Below, one piece after another: positions 1-6,924 of a stretch of 44,959 nt of DNA; position 1 is the first letter of the stretch, and each line of letters starts with the position of its first letter. The stretch is from an uncultured Bacteroides sp. Lineage in GTDB: Bacteria; Bacteroidota; Bacteroidia; Bacteroidales; Bacteroidaceae. The DNA lies in assembly GCF_910585845.1 (NCBI RefSeq), contig NZ_CAJUHF010000027.1, positions 1 to 44,959 of the forward strand, read 5' to 3'. The notes under the pieces were generated by a model that ran no database searches, was not told the origin of the DNA, and saw only the letters and a program-made list of their open reading frames with translations. The position numbers were made by a program, and so were the translations under genes.

Positions 1-543
1 TCGCTATATGTGTATCAATCAGATACGGAATAATTGATTATCCGTTACAAAGATAAACAAGCTTTTAGACTTAGACCAATAAAAATAATTCATTATAGGT
101 GGTCATTTGTTTCAAATCTTGTTAGTAGCCTGTCAGTGTCTGCCCAGAGTAGCAAAAATCGACGCATCCAACGGAGTTTAAGGCGTAATCAGAACATTTG
201 GGTAATAGTCATCAAACCGGACTATGTGATGTCACTCGCGCGTACCTATATATAATAAGGTATAGAATCTTATCCGTTACAGTGCGGATGCGGCTTCATC
301 CGGTCTCTCTTCGTAAATTGAAGTAAATTTAAACAGGCTCTCAAGTAAAACGACTTATCATTCTCCATGAATAGAGGTGTAAAGTGAAGAAAATCTTAGG
401 ATTATATTTCATGTGTTGCATAACATAGTTTAGTAACACTGTCGATTAATTGCTTTTCTTTTGATAAATTTATAATTTGCGCCTCACTAAAATTAAGGGC
501 ACGTGCAAGCGTGCTGATTTATTCATTTTAAATCTTATATATC
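1..543. other. Long intergenic / leader region before fusA2
   Basis: No convincing gene is present. The only open frame (34-255, rightward, TTG start) has low-complexity, basic composition and no recognisable domain. On the minus strand a promoter-like TATCTTTG (48-55) points leftward out of the window. A 12-base direct repeat, TTATCCGTTACA, occurs at 38-49 and 270-281. A small hairpin, CGGATG-cggctt-CATCCG, lies at 285-302. The motif AAATTTAAACAGGCTC (325-340) recurs inverted at the far end of the window. A candidate promoter for fusA2 lies at 450-479. In B. thetaiotaomicron the EF-G2 gene depends on the CRP-like regulator Cur, so regulatory sites are expected here, but I could not identify a Cur site with confidence. 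Confidence 0.5.
450..479 (+). promoter_or_regulatory. Candidate promoter of fusA2
   Basis: TTG (450-452) and TTTG (476-479) with an upstream TA at 471-472 resemble the Bacteroides -33/-7 pair. The spacing between TA and TTTG is one base longer than consensus. It would give a leader of about 55 bases. There is no Shine-Dalgarno sequence before the ATG at 544, as is usual in Bacteroides. Confidence 0.35.
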
Positions 544-2700
544 ATGAAAGTATATCAGACGAATGAAATTAAGAACATTGCCCTGTTAGGCAATGACGGC
601 TCAGGTAAGACCACTCTCACGGAAGCGTTGCTTTATGAGAGTGGCATTATAAAACGTCGCGGCAGAATTACTGCCAAGAATACGGTTAGTGATTACTTCC
701 CCGTAGAGCAGGAATATGGTTATTCGGTTTTCTCCACCGTGTTTCATGTGGAATGGAACGGTAAAAAGCTGAACATCATCGACTGCCCGGGTAGTGACGA
801 TTTTGTGGGAGCCGCCATGACGGCGCTTAACGTTACTGATACTGCGATATTACTTCTGAACGGACAATACGGTCCGGAAGTTGGCACTCAAAACCACTTC
901 CGGTATACAGAGAAGTTGGGCAAACCGGTCATCTTCCTTGTGAATCAGCTTGACCACGAAAAGTGTGATTACGACATGGTATTGGAGCAGTTGAAGTCCG
1001 CATACGGTTCGAAGGTAGTACCCGTGCAATACCCGTTGGCTACCGGACCGAACTTCAATTCGTTGATTGATGTACTTCTGATGAAAAAATATTCGTGGGG
1101 ACCCGAAGGCGGTGCACCCACTATCGAAGATGTTCCCGCAGAGGAGATGGAGAAAGCCACCGAGTTGCATAAAGCATTGGTGGAAGCTGCTGCCGAACAC
1201 GACGAAACCCTGATGGAGAAGTTCTTCGAGCAAGACTCCCTGACGGAAGACGAGATGCGCGAGGGTATTCGCAAAGGATTGGCTTCACGCGGCATGTTCC
1301 CCGTGTTCTGCGTATGCGCAGGCAAGGATATGGGTGTGCGCCGTCTGATGGAGTTCTTGGGCAACGTCGTTCCTTTCGTGGACGAGATGCCGCCGGTGCA
1401 TAACACCCGCGGTGAGGTAGTAGACCCGAATCCCGACGGACCTACTTCGCTTTACTTCTTCAAGACAGCCGTAGAGCCTCATATCGGTGATGTACAATAT
1501 TTTAAGGTGATGAGCGGAAAGGTGCACGAAGGCGACGACTTTGCGAATGCCGACCGTGGCTCGAAAGAACGCATTGCCCAGATATATGCCTGTGCAGGTG
1601 CTAACCGCATTAAGGTGGAAGAAATGGTGGCAGGTGATATTGGCTGTACCGTCAAGTTGAAAGACGTGCATACAGGTAATACCCTGAACGGCAAAGGTGC
1701 CGAACATCGCTTCAACTTCATTAAATATCCGAACTCCAAATATTCCCGCGCTATCAAGCCGCTGAACGAAGCCGATACGGAGAAGATGATGGTTGTGCTC
1801 AACCGCATGCGCGAGGAAGACCCGACATGGGTAGTGGAGCAGTCCAAAGAGTTGCGCCAGACCATCGTCCACGGACAAGGTGAATTCCACCTGCGTACAC
1901 TGAAGTGGCGTCTGGAAAATAATGAGAAACTGCAAATCAAGTTCGAGGAGCCGCGAATTCCTTATCGTGAAACGATTACGAAGGCTGCGCGTGCCGACTA
2001 TCGCCATAAGAAGCAGTCGGGTGGTGCGGGTCAGTTCGGTGAGGTGCATCTCATCGTAGAGTCCTACTATGAAGGCATGCCGTTGCCCGATACCTACAAG
2101 TTCGGTGGTCAGGAATTTAAGGTCAATGTGAAAGGTACCGAAGAGATCCCCTTGGAATGGGGTGGCAAGTTGGTATTCATCAACAGCATTGTGGGCGGTT
2201 CGATTGATGCCCGTTTCATGCCTGCCATCCTGAAGGGTATCATGTCCCGCATGGAACAAGGCCCGCTGACAGGCTCGTATGCCCGTGATGTGCGTGTGAT
2301 AGTGTATGACGGCAAGATGCATCCCGTAGACTCCAATGAAATCTCTTTCATGCTGGCAGGACGCAACGCATTCAGCGAAGCATTCAAGAACGCCGGACCA
2401 AAAATTCTGGAACCGATATACGATGTAGAAGTTTTCGTGCCATCCGATAGAATGGGCGATGTGATGAGCGACTTGCAAGGACGTCGCGCCATGATTATGG
2501 GTATGAGCAGCGAAGCCGGTTATGAAAAACTGATTGCCAAAGTGCCTTTGAAGGAAATGTCGTCCTACTCCACAGCATTGAGTTCCCTGACGGGCGGACG
2601 CGCCTCGTTCATCATGAAGTTTGCCAGCTACGAACTTGTTCCCAGCGACGTACAAGACAAACTCATCAAAGAGTTTGAAGCCAAGCAAACCGAAGAATAA
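544..2700 (+). CDS. fusA2: Elongation factor G paralog EF-G2 (GTPase-deficient type)
   Basis: At 718 aa this has the full length and all domains of a translational translocase of the EF-G family: G domain at about 1-280, then domains II-V. The G motifs depart from ordinary EF-G. The P-loop reads GNDGSGKTT (residues 16-24) instead of AHIDAGKTT. The RGITI switch I motif is absent. Switch II reads DCPGSDDF (80-87), so the catalytic His of DTPGHVDF is Ser84. The G4 motif is NQLD (134-137). This matches the Bacteroides EF-G2 paralog. In B. thetaiotaomicron EF-G2 supports translocation without GTP hydrolysis and is needed for gut colonisation under Cur control. The domain IV tip region (around HKKQSGGAGQFGEV) is kept, consistent with a working translocase. 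The gene is monocistronic, with a long leader and a terminator. Identification is strong; regulation here is inferred from the family. Confidence 0.93.
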   Translation: MKVYQTNEIKNIALLGNDGSGKTTLTEALLYESGIIKRRGRITAKNTVSDYFPVEQEYGYSVFSTVFHVEWNGKKLNIIDCPGSDDFVGAAMTALNVTDTAILLLNGQYGPEVGTQNHFRYTEKLGKPVIFLVNQLDHEKCDYDMVLEQLKSAYGSKVVPVQYPLATGPNFNSLIDVLLMKKYSWGPEGGAPTIEDVPAEEMEKATELHKALVEAAAEHDETLMEKFFEQDSLTEDEMREGIRKGLASRGMFPVFCVCAGKDMGVRRLMEFLGNVVPFVDEMPPVHNTRGEVVDPNPDGPTSLYFFKTAVEPHIGDVQYFKVMSGKVHEGDDFANADRGSKERIAQIYACAGANRIKVEEMVAGDIGCTVKLKDVHTGNTLNGKGAEHRFNFIKYPNSKYSRAIKPLNEADTEKMMVVLNRMREEDPTWVVEQSKELRQTIVHGQGEFHLRTLKWRLENNEKLQIKFEEPRIPYRETITKAARADYRHKKQSGGAGQFGEVHLIVESYYEGMPLPDTYKFGGQEFKVNVKGTEEIPLEWGGKLVFINSIVGGSIDARFMPAILKGIMSRMEQGPLTGSYARDVRVIVYDGKMHPVDSNEISFMLAGRNAFSEAFKNAGPKILEPIYDVEVFVPSDRMGDVMSDLQGRRAMIMGMSSEAGYEKLIAKVPLKEMSSYSTALSSLTGGRASFIMKFASYELVPSDVQDKLIKEFEAKQTEE

Positions 2701-2735
2701 GATAGTTCACTTTGTCTGTTTTTATAATTTGTTAA

Positions 2736-2776
2736 AGCCGTTTCTCTCTCGAAATGAGGGGGAAATGGCTTTTTTA
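2736..2776 (+). terminator. Terminator after fusA2
   Basis: An imperfect stem pairs AAGCCgTTTCtCtCTC with GAGgGgGAAAtGGCTT around a gaaat-type loop, followed by a run of six T. It lies 36 bases after the fusA2 stop codon. Confidence 0.75.
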
Positions 2777-2830
2777 TTAACAGTGGTTAAGAATGATGGC
2801 AAATGTGAATGCGGATATTTAATTTTTTAT

Positions 2831-2838
2831 TAATTTTG
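2831..2838 (+). promoter_or_regulatory. -7 box of the rprX promoter
   Basis: TAATTTTG matches the Bacteroides -7 consensus TAnnTTTG. No clear TTTG is present at -33, which would fit a promoter that depends on an activator. The implied leader is about 130 bases and contains the GGTTAA repeats described separately. Confidence 0.45.
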
Positions 2839-2897
2839 CAAACCAAAGCCGTTCGGTTTTGTTATAATGCTTGTAATGCGACTTGAAAACAGCTTTC

Positions 2898-2942
2898 GGT
2901 TAATTTACGAGAACTCGCGGTTAAATCAGGTTAATAGGTTAG
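2898..2942 (+). repeat. GGTTAA direct repeats in the rprX leader (candidate RprY boxes)
   Basis: GGTTAA occurs at 2898, 2919 and 2929, and GGTTAG at 2937. The spacings are 21, 10 and 8 bases. OmpR/PhoB-type regulators bind short direct repeats on the same helix face, about 10-11 bp apart, so the first three copies are positioned as expected for such a protein. Binding by RprY is an inference. Confidence 0.35.
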
Positions 2943-2975
2943 GAATGTTAATTAGTGAGTGTTAATTTTGTGACT

Positions 2976-4508
2976 ATGAAAAAGTCAACTATATGGATAT
3001 TAGGCATCGTTATGGGACTATCTTTCCTCAGTCTGCTGTATCTGCAAATCAGCTACATTGAGAAGATGGTGAAGATGCGTAACGAGCAATTTGATGAAGG
3101 TGTCAAGCGTGGGCTGATGGCCGCTTCGAAGGAAGTAGAATCCGAAGAAGTCGCGCGTTGGTTGCGTGAGGATATCTCCGAAACGGAAAAGAAGGCTTGG
3201 GAACAGGGCAAGTCGGTGGTGCATATCGAACAGTTTACAGCCACATCGCCCGATGGCTCCAAGTATCCGGTGATGGAGTTGCGGACGATAACCAACACGC
3301 ATACTGAGTTGCCCCGTGTGATGATTTCGCGCAAGCATGGGGTCAAGACGATACCTCAGACAGCCCGCTCGATGGCGGACTTGGTGAGAAACCGCTATCT
3401 GTATCAACGCACCTTGCTGGATGAGGTGGCCCTGCAGATGGTGTATAAGGCAAGCAATAAGCCGCTTGAAGAACGCGTGAACTTCAAGAACCTGGACCAG
3501 CATCTGAAGTCGGGGTTGGTGGATAATGGTATCGATTTGAAGTATCACTTCAAGGTGATTGATCGCGATGGACGCGAGGTGTACCGCTGTGCGGATTATG
3601 TGGACGAAGGAAGCGAGAACTCTTATACCCAACCCTTGTTTCTGAACGATCCTCCGGCACGTATGAGTATGGTGAAGATACACTTCCCAGGTAAAAGGGA
3701 TTATATTTTCGATTCGGTCAGTTTCATGATACCGTCGATGATATTCACCTTTGTATTGCTGATCACATTCATCTTTACGATTTATATCGTATTCCGCCAG
3801 AAGAAGTTGACGGAGATGAAGAATGACTTCATAAACAACATGACACACGAGTTTAAGACACCGATATCAACGATTTCGTTGGCCGCACAGATGCTGAAGG
3901 ACCCGGCGGTGGGTAAGTCGCCAGCCATGTTCCAGCATATATCGACGGTGATTAACGATGAAACCAAGCGATTGAGGTTCCAGGTAGAGAAAGTGTTGCA
4001 GATGTCTATGTTCGACAGGCAACGGGCCACGCTGAAAATGAAAGAGCTGGATGCCAACGAACTGATTACGGGTGTTATCAACACGTTTGCCCTGAAAGTG
4101 GAGCGTTATAACGGCAACATCGAATCGGAACTGAACGCGACAGACCCGATTGTCTTTGCAGATGAGATGCATCTCACGAATGTGATATTCAATCTGATGG
4201 ACAATGCGGTGAAGTATAAGAGGCCGGATTTGGATCTGGAACTGAAAGTGAAAACCTGGAACGAACCGGGCAAGCTGATGATCTCTATCCAGGACAACGG
4301 CATCGGCATTAAGAAAGAAAACTTGAAAAAGATATTCGAGAAGTTCTATCGCGTGCATACAGGTAATCTGCACGACGTCAAAGGATTCGGACTGGGACTT
4401 TCGTACGTGAAGAAGATCATCACGGACCATAAAGGAACCATCCGCGCCGAAAGTGAACTGAATGTGGGAACTAAATTTATTATAGCATTACCTTTACTTA
4501 AAAAATAA
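2976..4508 (+). CDS. rprX: Sensor histidine kinase RprX
   Basis: This is the membrane sensor kinase that phosphorylates RprY, encoded directly downstream. A first membrane helix (residues about 4-25) and a second (about 245-272) enclose a periplasmic sensor of roughly 220 residues. The H-box MTHEFKTPIS follows, with the phosphoacceptor His at 291. The ATPase N-box (NLMDNAVKY), G1 (DNGIGI) and G2 (GFGLGLSY) boxes are intact. The 510-aa length is close to that of Bacteroides RprX. An upstream GTG at 2955 is open in frame, but ATG 2976 places the signal-anchor helix at the N terminus, so I chose it. The stop codon is four bases from the rprY ATG, so the pair is co-translated. In P. gingivalis and B. 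fragilis the RprX/RprY pair has been linked to envelope and redox or sodium stress genes; the signal is unknown. Confidence 0.9.
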   Translation: MKKSTIWILGIVMGLSFLSLLYLQISYIEKMVKMRNEQFDEGVKRGLMAASKEVESEEVARWLREDISETEKKAWEQGKSVVHIEQFTATSPDGSKYPVMELRTITNTHTELPRVMISRKHGVKTIPQTARSMADLVRNRYLYQRTLLDEVALQMVYKASNKPLEERVNFKNLDQHLKSGLVDNGIDLKYHFKVIDRDGREVYRCADYVDEGSENSYTQPLFLNDPPARMSMVKIHFPGKRDYIFDSVSFMIPSMIFTFVLLITFIFTIYIVFRQKKLTEMKNDFINNMTHEFKTPISTISLAAQMLKDPAVGKSPAMFQHISTVINDETKRLRFQVEKVLQMSMFDRQRATLKMKELDANELITGVINTFALKVERYNGNIESELNATDPIVFADEMHLTNVIFNLMDNAVKYKRPDLDLELKVKTWNEPGKLMISIQDNGIGIKKENLKKIFEKFYRVHTGNLHDVKGFGLGLSYVKKIITDHKGTIRAESELNVGTKFIIALPLLKK

Positions 4509-4512
4509 TGAT

Positions 4513-5214
4513 ATGGACGAGAAATTGCGTATTTTATTGTGCGAAGATGATGAGAATCTTGGCATGCTTTTAAGAGAATATTTACAGGCAAAAGGTTATT
4601 CTGCCGAGTTATATCCTGATGGGGAAGCCGGTTACAAGGCTTTTCTGAAGAACAAATATGATTTGTGTGTATTTGATGTGATGATGCCGAAGAAAGACGG
4701 TTTCACGCTGGCACAGGAAGTGCGTGCCGCCAATGCTGAAATTCCTATTATCTTCTTGACGGCAAAGACGCTGAAAGATGATATTCTGGAAGGTTTCAAA
4801 ATTGGTGCGGATGATTACATCACCAAGCCGTTCAGCATGGAAGAGCTGACCTTCAGAATTGAGGCCATCCTGAGACGTGTGCGTGGCAAGAAGAATAAGG
4901 AGAGCAATATCTATAAGATCGGTATGTTTACTTTCGACACGCAGAAACAGATTCTTTCTACGCCTGAAAAGCAAACGAAGCTGACTACCAAAGAGTCTGA
5001 ATTGCTGGGATTGCTTTGTGCTCATGCCAACGAAATCCTGCAACGCGACTTTGCCCTGAAAACGATTTGGATTGATGACAATTATTTCAATGCCCGCAGT
5101 ATGGATGTGTATATCACCAAACTGCGCAAGCACCTGAAAGAAGATCCTTCTATTGAGATCATCAACATCCACGGAAAAGGGTATAAACTGATCACGCCGG
5201 AACCGGAGTCTTGA
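4513..5214 (+). CDS. rprY: Response regulator RprY (OmpR family)
   Basis: A 233-aa two-domain regulator. The receiver domain (about 5-120) has the acidic pair E-D-D near residue 11, the phosphoacceptor Asp55 in FDVMMPKKDG, and the conserved Lys in TKPFS. The C-terminal winged helix (about 135-230) has the OmpR-type transactivation loop and the recognition helix ending in YITKLRKHLKED, followed by the GKGYKL wing. It is the cognate partner of the kinase four bases upstream. It is likely to bind direct repeats such as GGTTAA in its own leader (inference). A strong terminator follows, so rprX-rprY is a closed two-gene unit. Confidence 0.92.
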   Translation: MDEKLRILLCEDDENLGMLLREYLQAKGYSAELYPDGEAGYKAFLKNKYDLCVFDVMMPKKDGFTLAQEVRAANAEIPIIFLTAKTLKDDILEGFKIGADDYITKPFSMEELTFRIEAILRRVRGKKNKESNIYKIGMFTFDTQKQILSTPEKQTKLTTKESELLGLLCAHANEILQRDFALKTIWIDDNYFNARSMDVYITKLRKHLKEDPSIEIINIHGKGYKLITPEPES

Positions 5215-5256
5215 TAAGCTCCGGACAATCATTCCGCTGGAATAAAGAATAAAAAA

Positions 5257-5287
5257 GGCGGTCGTTATTGCAACGACCGCCTTTTTT
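5257..5287 (+). terminator. Strong terminator after rprY
   Basis: A perfect 10 bp stem (GGCGGTCGTT / AACGACCGCC) with a five-base loop is preceded by six A and followed by six T. It can therefore also stop leftward transcription from the small gene that ends at 5303. Confidence 0.93.
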
Positions 5288-5302
5288 ATTCTTTTTCCGA
5301 TA

Positions 5303-5479
5303 TTAGTCTGCTATCTTTTTGTTGATGACAATGTATGAGATCAATCCCACTACCATCAGAACTGCTGAAGTTCCTAAGATGGCGTTGTCGTTAACATTAC
5401 CGGTGAAAGAACATACAACCAGAATTATTGCTCCTACCAAGACTAATATCAAGCCCAGATTTTTTAATAAACCTTTCAT
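5303..5479 (-). CDS. Small two-helix membrane protein, 58 aa
   Basis: This gene is easily missed because it is under 60 codons. The product starts MKGLLKNLGLILVLVGAIIL, continues through VVCSF and a short polar stretch (TGNVNDNA), and has a second hydrophobic segment (ILGTSAVLMVVGLISYIVI) before a Lys-rich end. This is a typical two-helix inner-membrane protein with a short polar loop. It stands alone between the rprXY terminator, which works in both directions, and the MarR gene. Upstream on its strand a TTG and a TTTG about 20 bases apart (around 5517-5545) could be its promoter. I do not know its function. The composition and clean start and stop make it very likely real. Confidence 0.75.
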   Translation of the reverse strand: MKGLLKNLGLILVLVGAIILVVCSFTGNVNDNAILGTSAVLMVVGLISYIVINKKIAD

Positions 5480-5681
5480 GCGTGTGTATTTTAATTAGAT
5501 TATTGTATTCTTGTCACAAAGAAAAGCATAATTCTTTAACAAGCGAAATTATTTTTGAAAAAAAACTCTATTTTAATGAAGAATGGGGAAATATAGGAGC
5601 AAAAGTATGGCTGTATTTCCTCTCTTTTGCTTAAATTTCTGCCTTCATCCTGTTTCCGTTTTCTCGGTTGCTTCTATTGTT

Positions 5682-6128
5682 TTAGTCTTTTGTATTAACG
5701 AATATCTTTCTCAGCACCTCCTGACTGATATCCAACTCTTCCGCAGTGACGCCGTACAGTGCCTCTTGCAGGGTTTGGTTGGCAAGGCCGCGTGCGCGTT
5801 CTTCCAATTCTTTCCCGTCTTTGGTAAGATGGATCAGGTTGGTGCGTCGGTCTCTTTTGTCGGAGATGCGGACGACTAAGTGCTGGCGTTCCATATTGTC
5901 GATGAGTCGTGTCATGCTGGGTTTGTCCTTGAAGGTTGCATTACACAACTCTTGTTGCGTCACACCGTCCTTTTCCCACAGAAAGATGAGTACCGTCCAC
6001 TGCTCCGGAGTAATCTCCAAACCATTTAGGCGGAAGTTGCGGGACAGTTTCCGGTTGATGGCAGCAGACACTTTACCATTCAGTATGGCAAAAATCAATC
6101 GGATATCAAAGTTAAATTGCTCTATCAT
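5682..6128 (-). CDS. MarR-family transcriptional regulator
   Basis: A 148-aa winged-helix protein. The start is ATG 6128 (MIEQFNFDIRL) because the frame upstream of it runs through the promoter. Residues about 35-110 carry the MarR fold: ITPEQWTVLIFLWEKDGVTQQEL, then the recognition helix region DKPSMTRLIDNMER, then the wing with the DKRDRRTNLIHLT signature. N- and C-terminal helices provide the dimer interface. The gene is divergent from the ribosomal rpsF operon. A perfect palindrome, TTGTTTAAACAA, lies eight bases before the start and over the expected transcription start, as for an autorepressor. No enzyme or efflux gene is adjacent, so its ligand and other targets cannot be told from context. 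Confidence 0.88.
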   Translation of the reverse strand: MIEQFNFDIRLIFAILNGKVSAAINRKLSRNFRLNGLEITPEQWTVLIFLWEKDGVTQQELCNATFKDKPSMTRLIDNMERQHLVVRISDKRDRRTNLIHLTKDGKELEERARGLANQTLQEALYGVTAEELDISQEVLRKIFVNTKD

Positions 6129-6135
6129 GAAATTA

Positions 6136-6147
6136 TTGTTTAAACAA
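6136..6147. promoter_or_regulatory. Palindromic candidate MarR operator
   Basis: TTGTTTAAACAA is a perfect 12-base palindrome between the MarR start codon (6128) and its -7 box (TACCTTTG on the minus strand, 6153-6160). The palindrome sits where the transcript would start, a classical place for autorepression. Binding is inferred. Confidence 0.45.
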
Positions 6148-6152
6148 CCTTG

Positions 6153-6160
6153 CAAAGGTA
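6153..6160 (-). promoter_or_regulatory. -7 box of the marR gene
   Basis: On the minus strand these bases read TACCTTTG, a full match to TAnnTTTG. The -33 region is weak. Confidence 0.5.
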
Positions 6161-6210
6161 AGTCTCTTCCGCGATAAATCCTATCCCCACACACAAAAAA
6201 ACATTAAATG

Positions 6211-6241
6211 TTTGTGGAACAAAATAAAATTCCTACCTTTG
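6211..6241 (+). promoter_or_regulatory. Promoter of the rpsF-rpsR-rplI operon
   Basis: TTTG (6211-6214), a 19-base spacer, then TACCTTTG (6234-6241): a full consensus Bacteroides primary-sigma promoter, as expected for ribosomal protein genes. The leader is about 40 bases, AT-rich, with no Shine-Dalgarno sequence before rpsF. Confidence 0.85.
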
Positions 6242-6287
6242 CACCGCAAAATTTTAAACGAATTATTAATTCATTAATTAAACAAGT

Positions 6288-6632
6288 ATGAATCAATACG
6301 AAACCGTTTTCATTTTAACTCCCGTTTTGTCTGATGTACAGATGAAGGAAGCGGTAGAGAAATTCAAAGGCATTCTGACTGCAGAAGGTGCCGAGATCGT
6401 AAATGAAGAAAACTGGGGACTGAAGAAACTGGCTTATCCTATCCAGAAAAAGTCTACAGGTTTCTATCAGCTGATTGAGTTCAATGCAGAACCGACTGTA
6501 ATTGAGAAGTTAGAAGTAAACTTCCGTCGTGACGAGCGCGTTATCCGTTTCTTGACTTTCAAGCAAGACAAGTACGCTGCTGAATATGCTGCGAAGAGAA
6601 GAAGTGTTAAATCAACTAAAAAGGAGGATTAA
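6288..6632 (+). CDS. rpsF: 30S ribosomal protein bS6
   Basis: A 114-aa protein with the bS6 pattern: MNQYETVFILTPVLS at the N terminus, NEENWGLKKLAYPIQKK in the middle, and RRDERVIRFLTFK near residue 85, ending in a charged tail. It binds bS18 on the 30S platform. It is the first gene of the rpsF-rpsR-rplI operon. Its own start lacks a Shine-Dalgarno sequence, unlike the next two genes. Its last codons (Lys-Glu-Asp-stop) carry the strong ribosome-binding site of rpsR. Confidence 0.97.
   Translation: MNQYETVFILTPVLSDVQMKEAVEKFKGILTAEGAEIVNEENWGLKKLAYPIQKKSTGFYQLIEFNAEPTVIEKLEVNFRRDERVIRFLTFKQDKYAAEYAAKRRSVKSTKKED
6621..6627 (+). promoter_or_regulatory. Strong Shine-Dalgarno of rpsR
   Basis: AAGGAGG, preceded by three more A, lies seven bases before the rpsR ATG and inside the last codons of rpsF. 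Such strong sites are rare in Bacteroides, whose ribosomes keep the anti-SD hidden. Confidence 0.85.
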
Positions 6633-6634
6633 TC

Positions 6635-6907
6635 ATGGCACAACAAGTTCAATCAGAAATCAGATATTTAACTCCGCCCTCAGTGGACGTTAAGAAGAAA
6701 AAATACTGCCGTTTCAAAAAGAGTGGTATTAAGTACATTGATTATAAGGATCCCGAATTCTTGAAGAAATTCTTGAATGAGCAGGGTAAGATCCTTCCGC
6801 GTCGCATCACTGGTACTTCTTTGAAGTTCCAACGTCGTGTAGCTCAAGCTGTGAAGAGAGCCCGTCACTTGGCTTTATTGCCCTATGTAACTGACATGAT
6901 GAAATAA
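6635..6907 (+). CDS. rpsR: 30S ribosomal protein bS18
   Basis: A 90-aa protein with the bS18 core: KKKYCRFKKSGIKYIDYKDPEFLKKFL, then GKILPRRITGTSLKFQRRVAQAVKRARHLALLPY. It forms a heterodimer with bS6 on the 30S platform. In the Bacteroidetes ribosome bS18, bS6 and bS21 together form the pocket that sequesters the 3' end of 16S rRNA. The gene starts two bases after rpsF and has a very strong Shine-Dalgarno, which suggests that its translation may respond to ribosomes with an exposed anti-SD. Confidence 0.97.
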   Translation: MAQQVQSEIRYLTPPSVDVKKKKYCRFKKSGIKYIDYKDPEFLKKFLNEQGKILPRRITGTSLKFQRRVAQAVKRARHLALLPYVTDMMK

Positions 6908-6909
6908 AT

Positions 6910-6919
6910 AAGGAGGAGG
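6910..6919 (+). promoter_or_regulatory. Strong Shine-Dalgarno of rplI
   Basis: AAGGAGGAGG lies five to eight bases before the rplI ATG in a 17-base intergenic gap. Coding constraint therefore does not explain it. Confidence 0.85.
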
Positions 6920-6924
6920 ACAGT

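Noticed and set aside
225..236. GTGATGTCAC as a CRP/Cur-type site before fusA2
   Set aside because: The half-sites are only two bases apart, not six as in CRP-family operators, so I do not call it a Cur site.
34..255. Open frame of 73 codons at the left end
   Set aside because: It uses a TTG start, has no domain, basic low-information composition and no ribosome-binding or promoter context on that strand.
1285..2688. 467-codon open frame opposite fusA2
   Set aside because: It is antisense to a full-length, well-conserved gene, His/Phe-rich and without motifs: a codon-bias shadow.
6242..6287. bS6:bS18-binding leader structure before rpsF
   Set aside because: The leader is almost all A/T; I could not form the CCG-containing bulged hairpin known from other bacteria.
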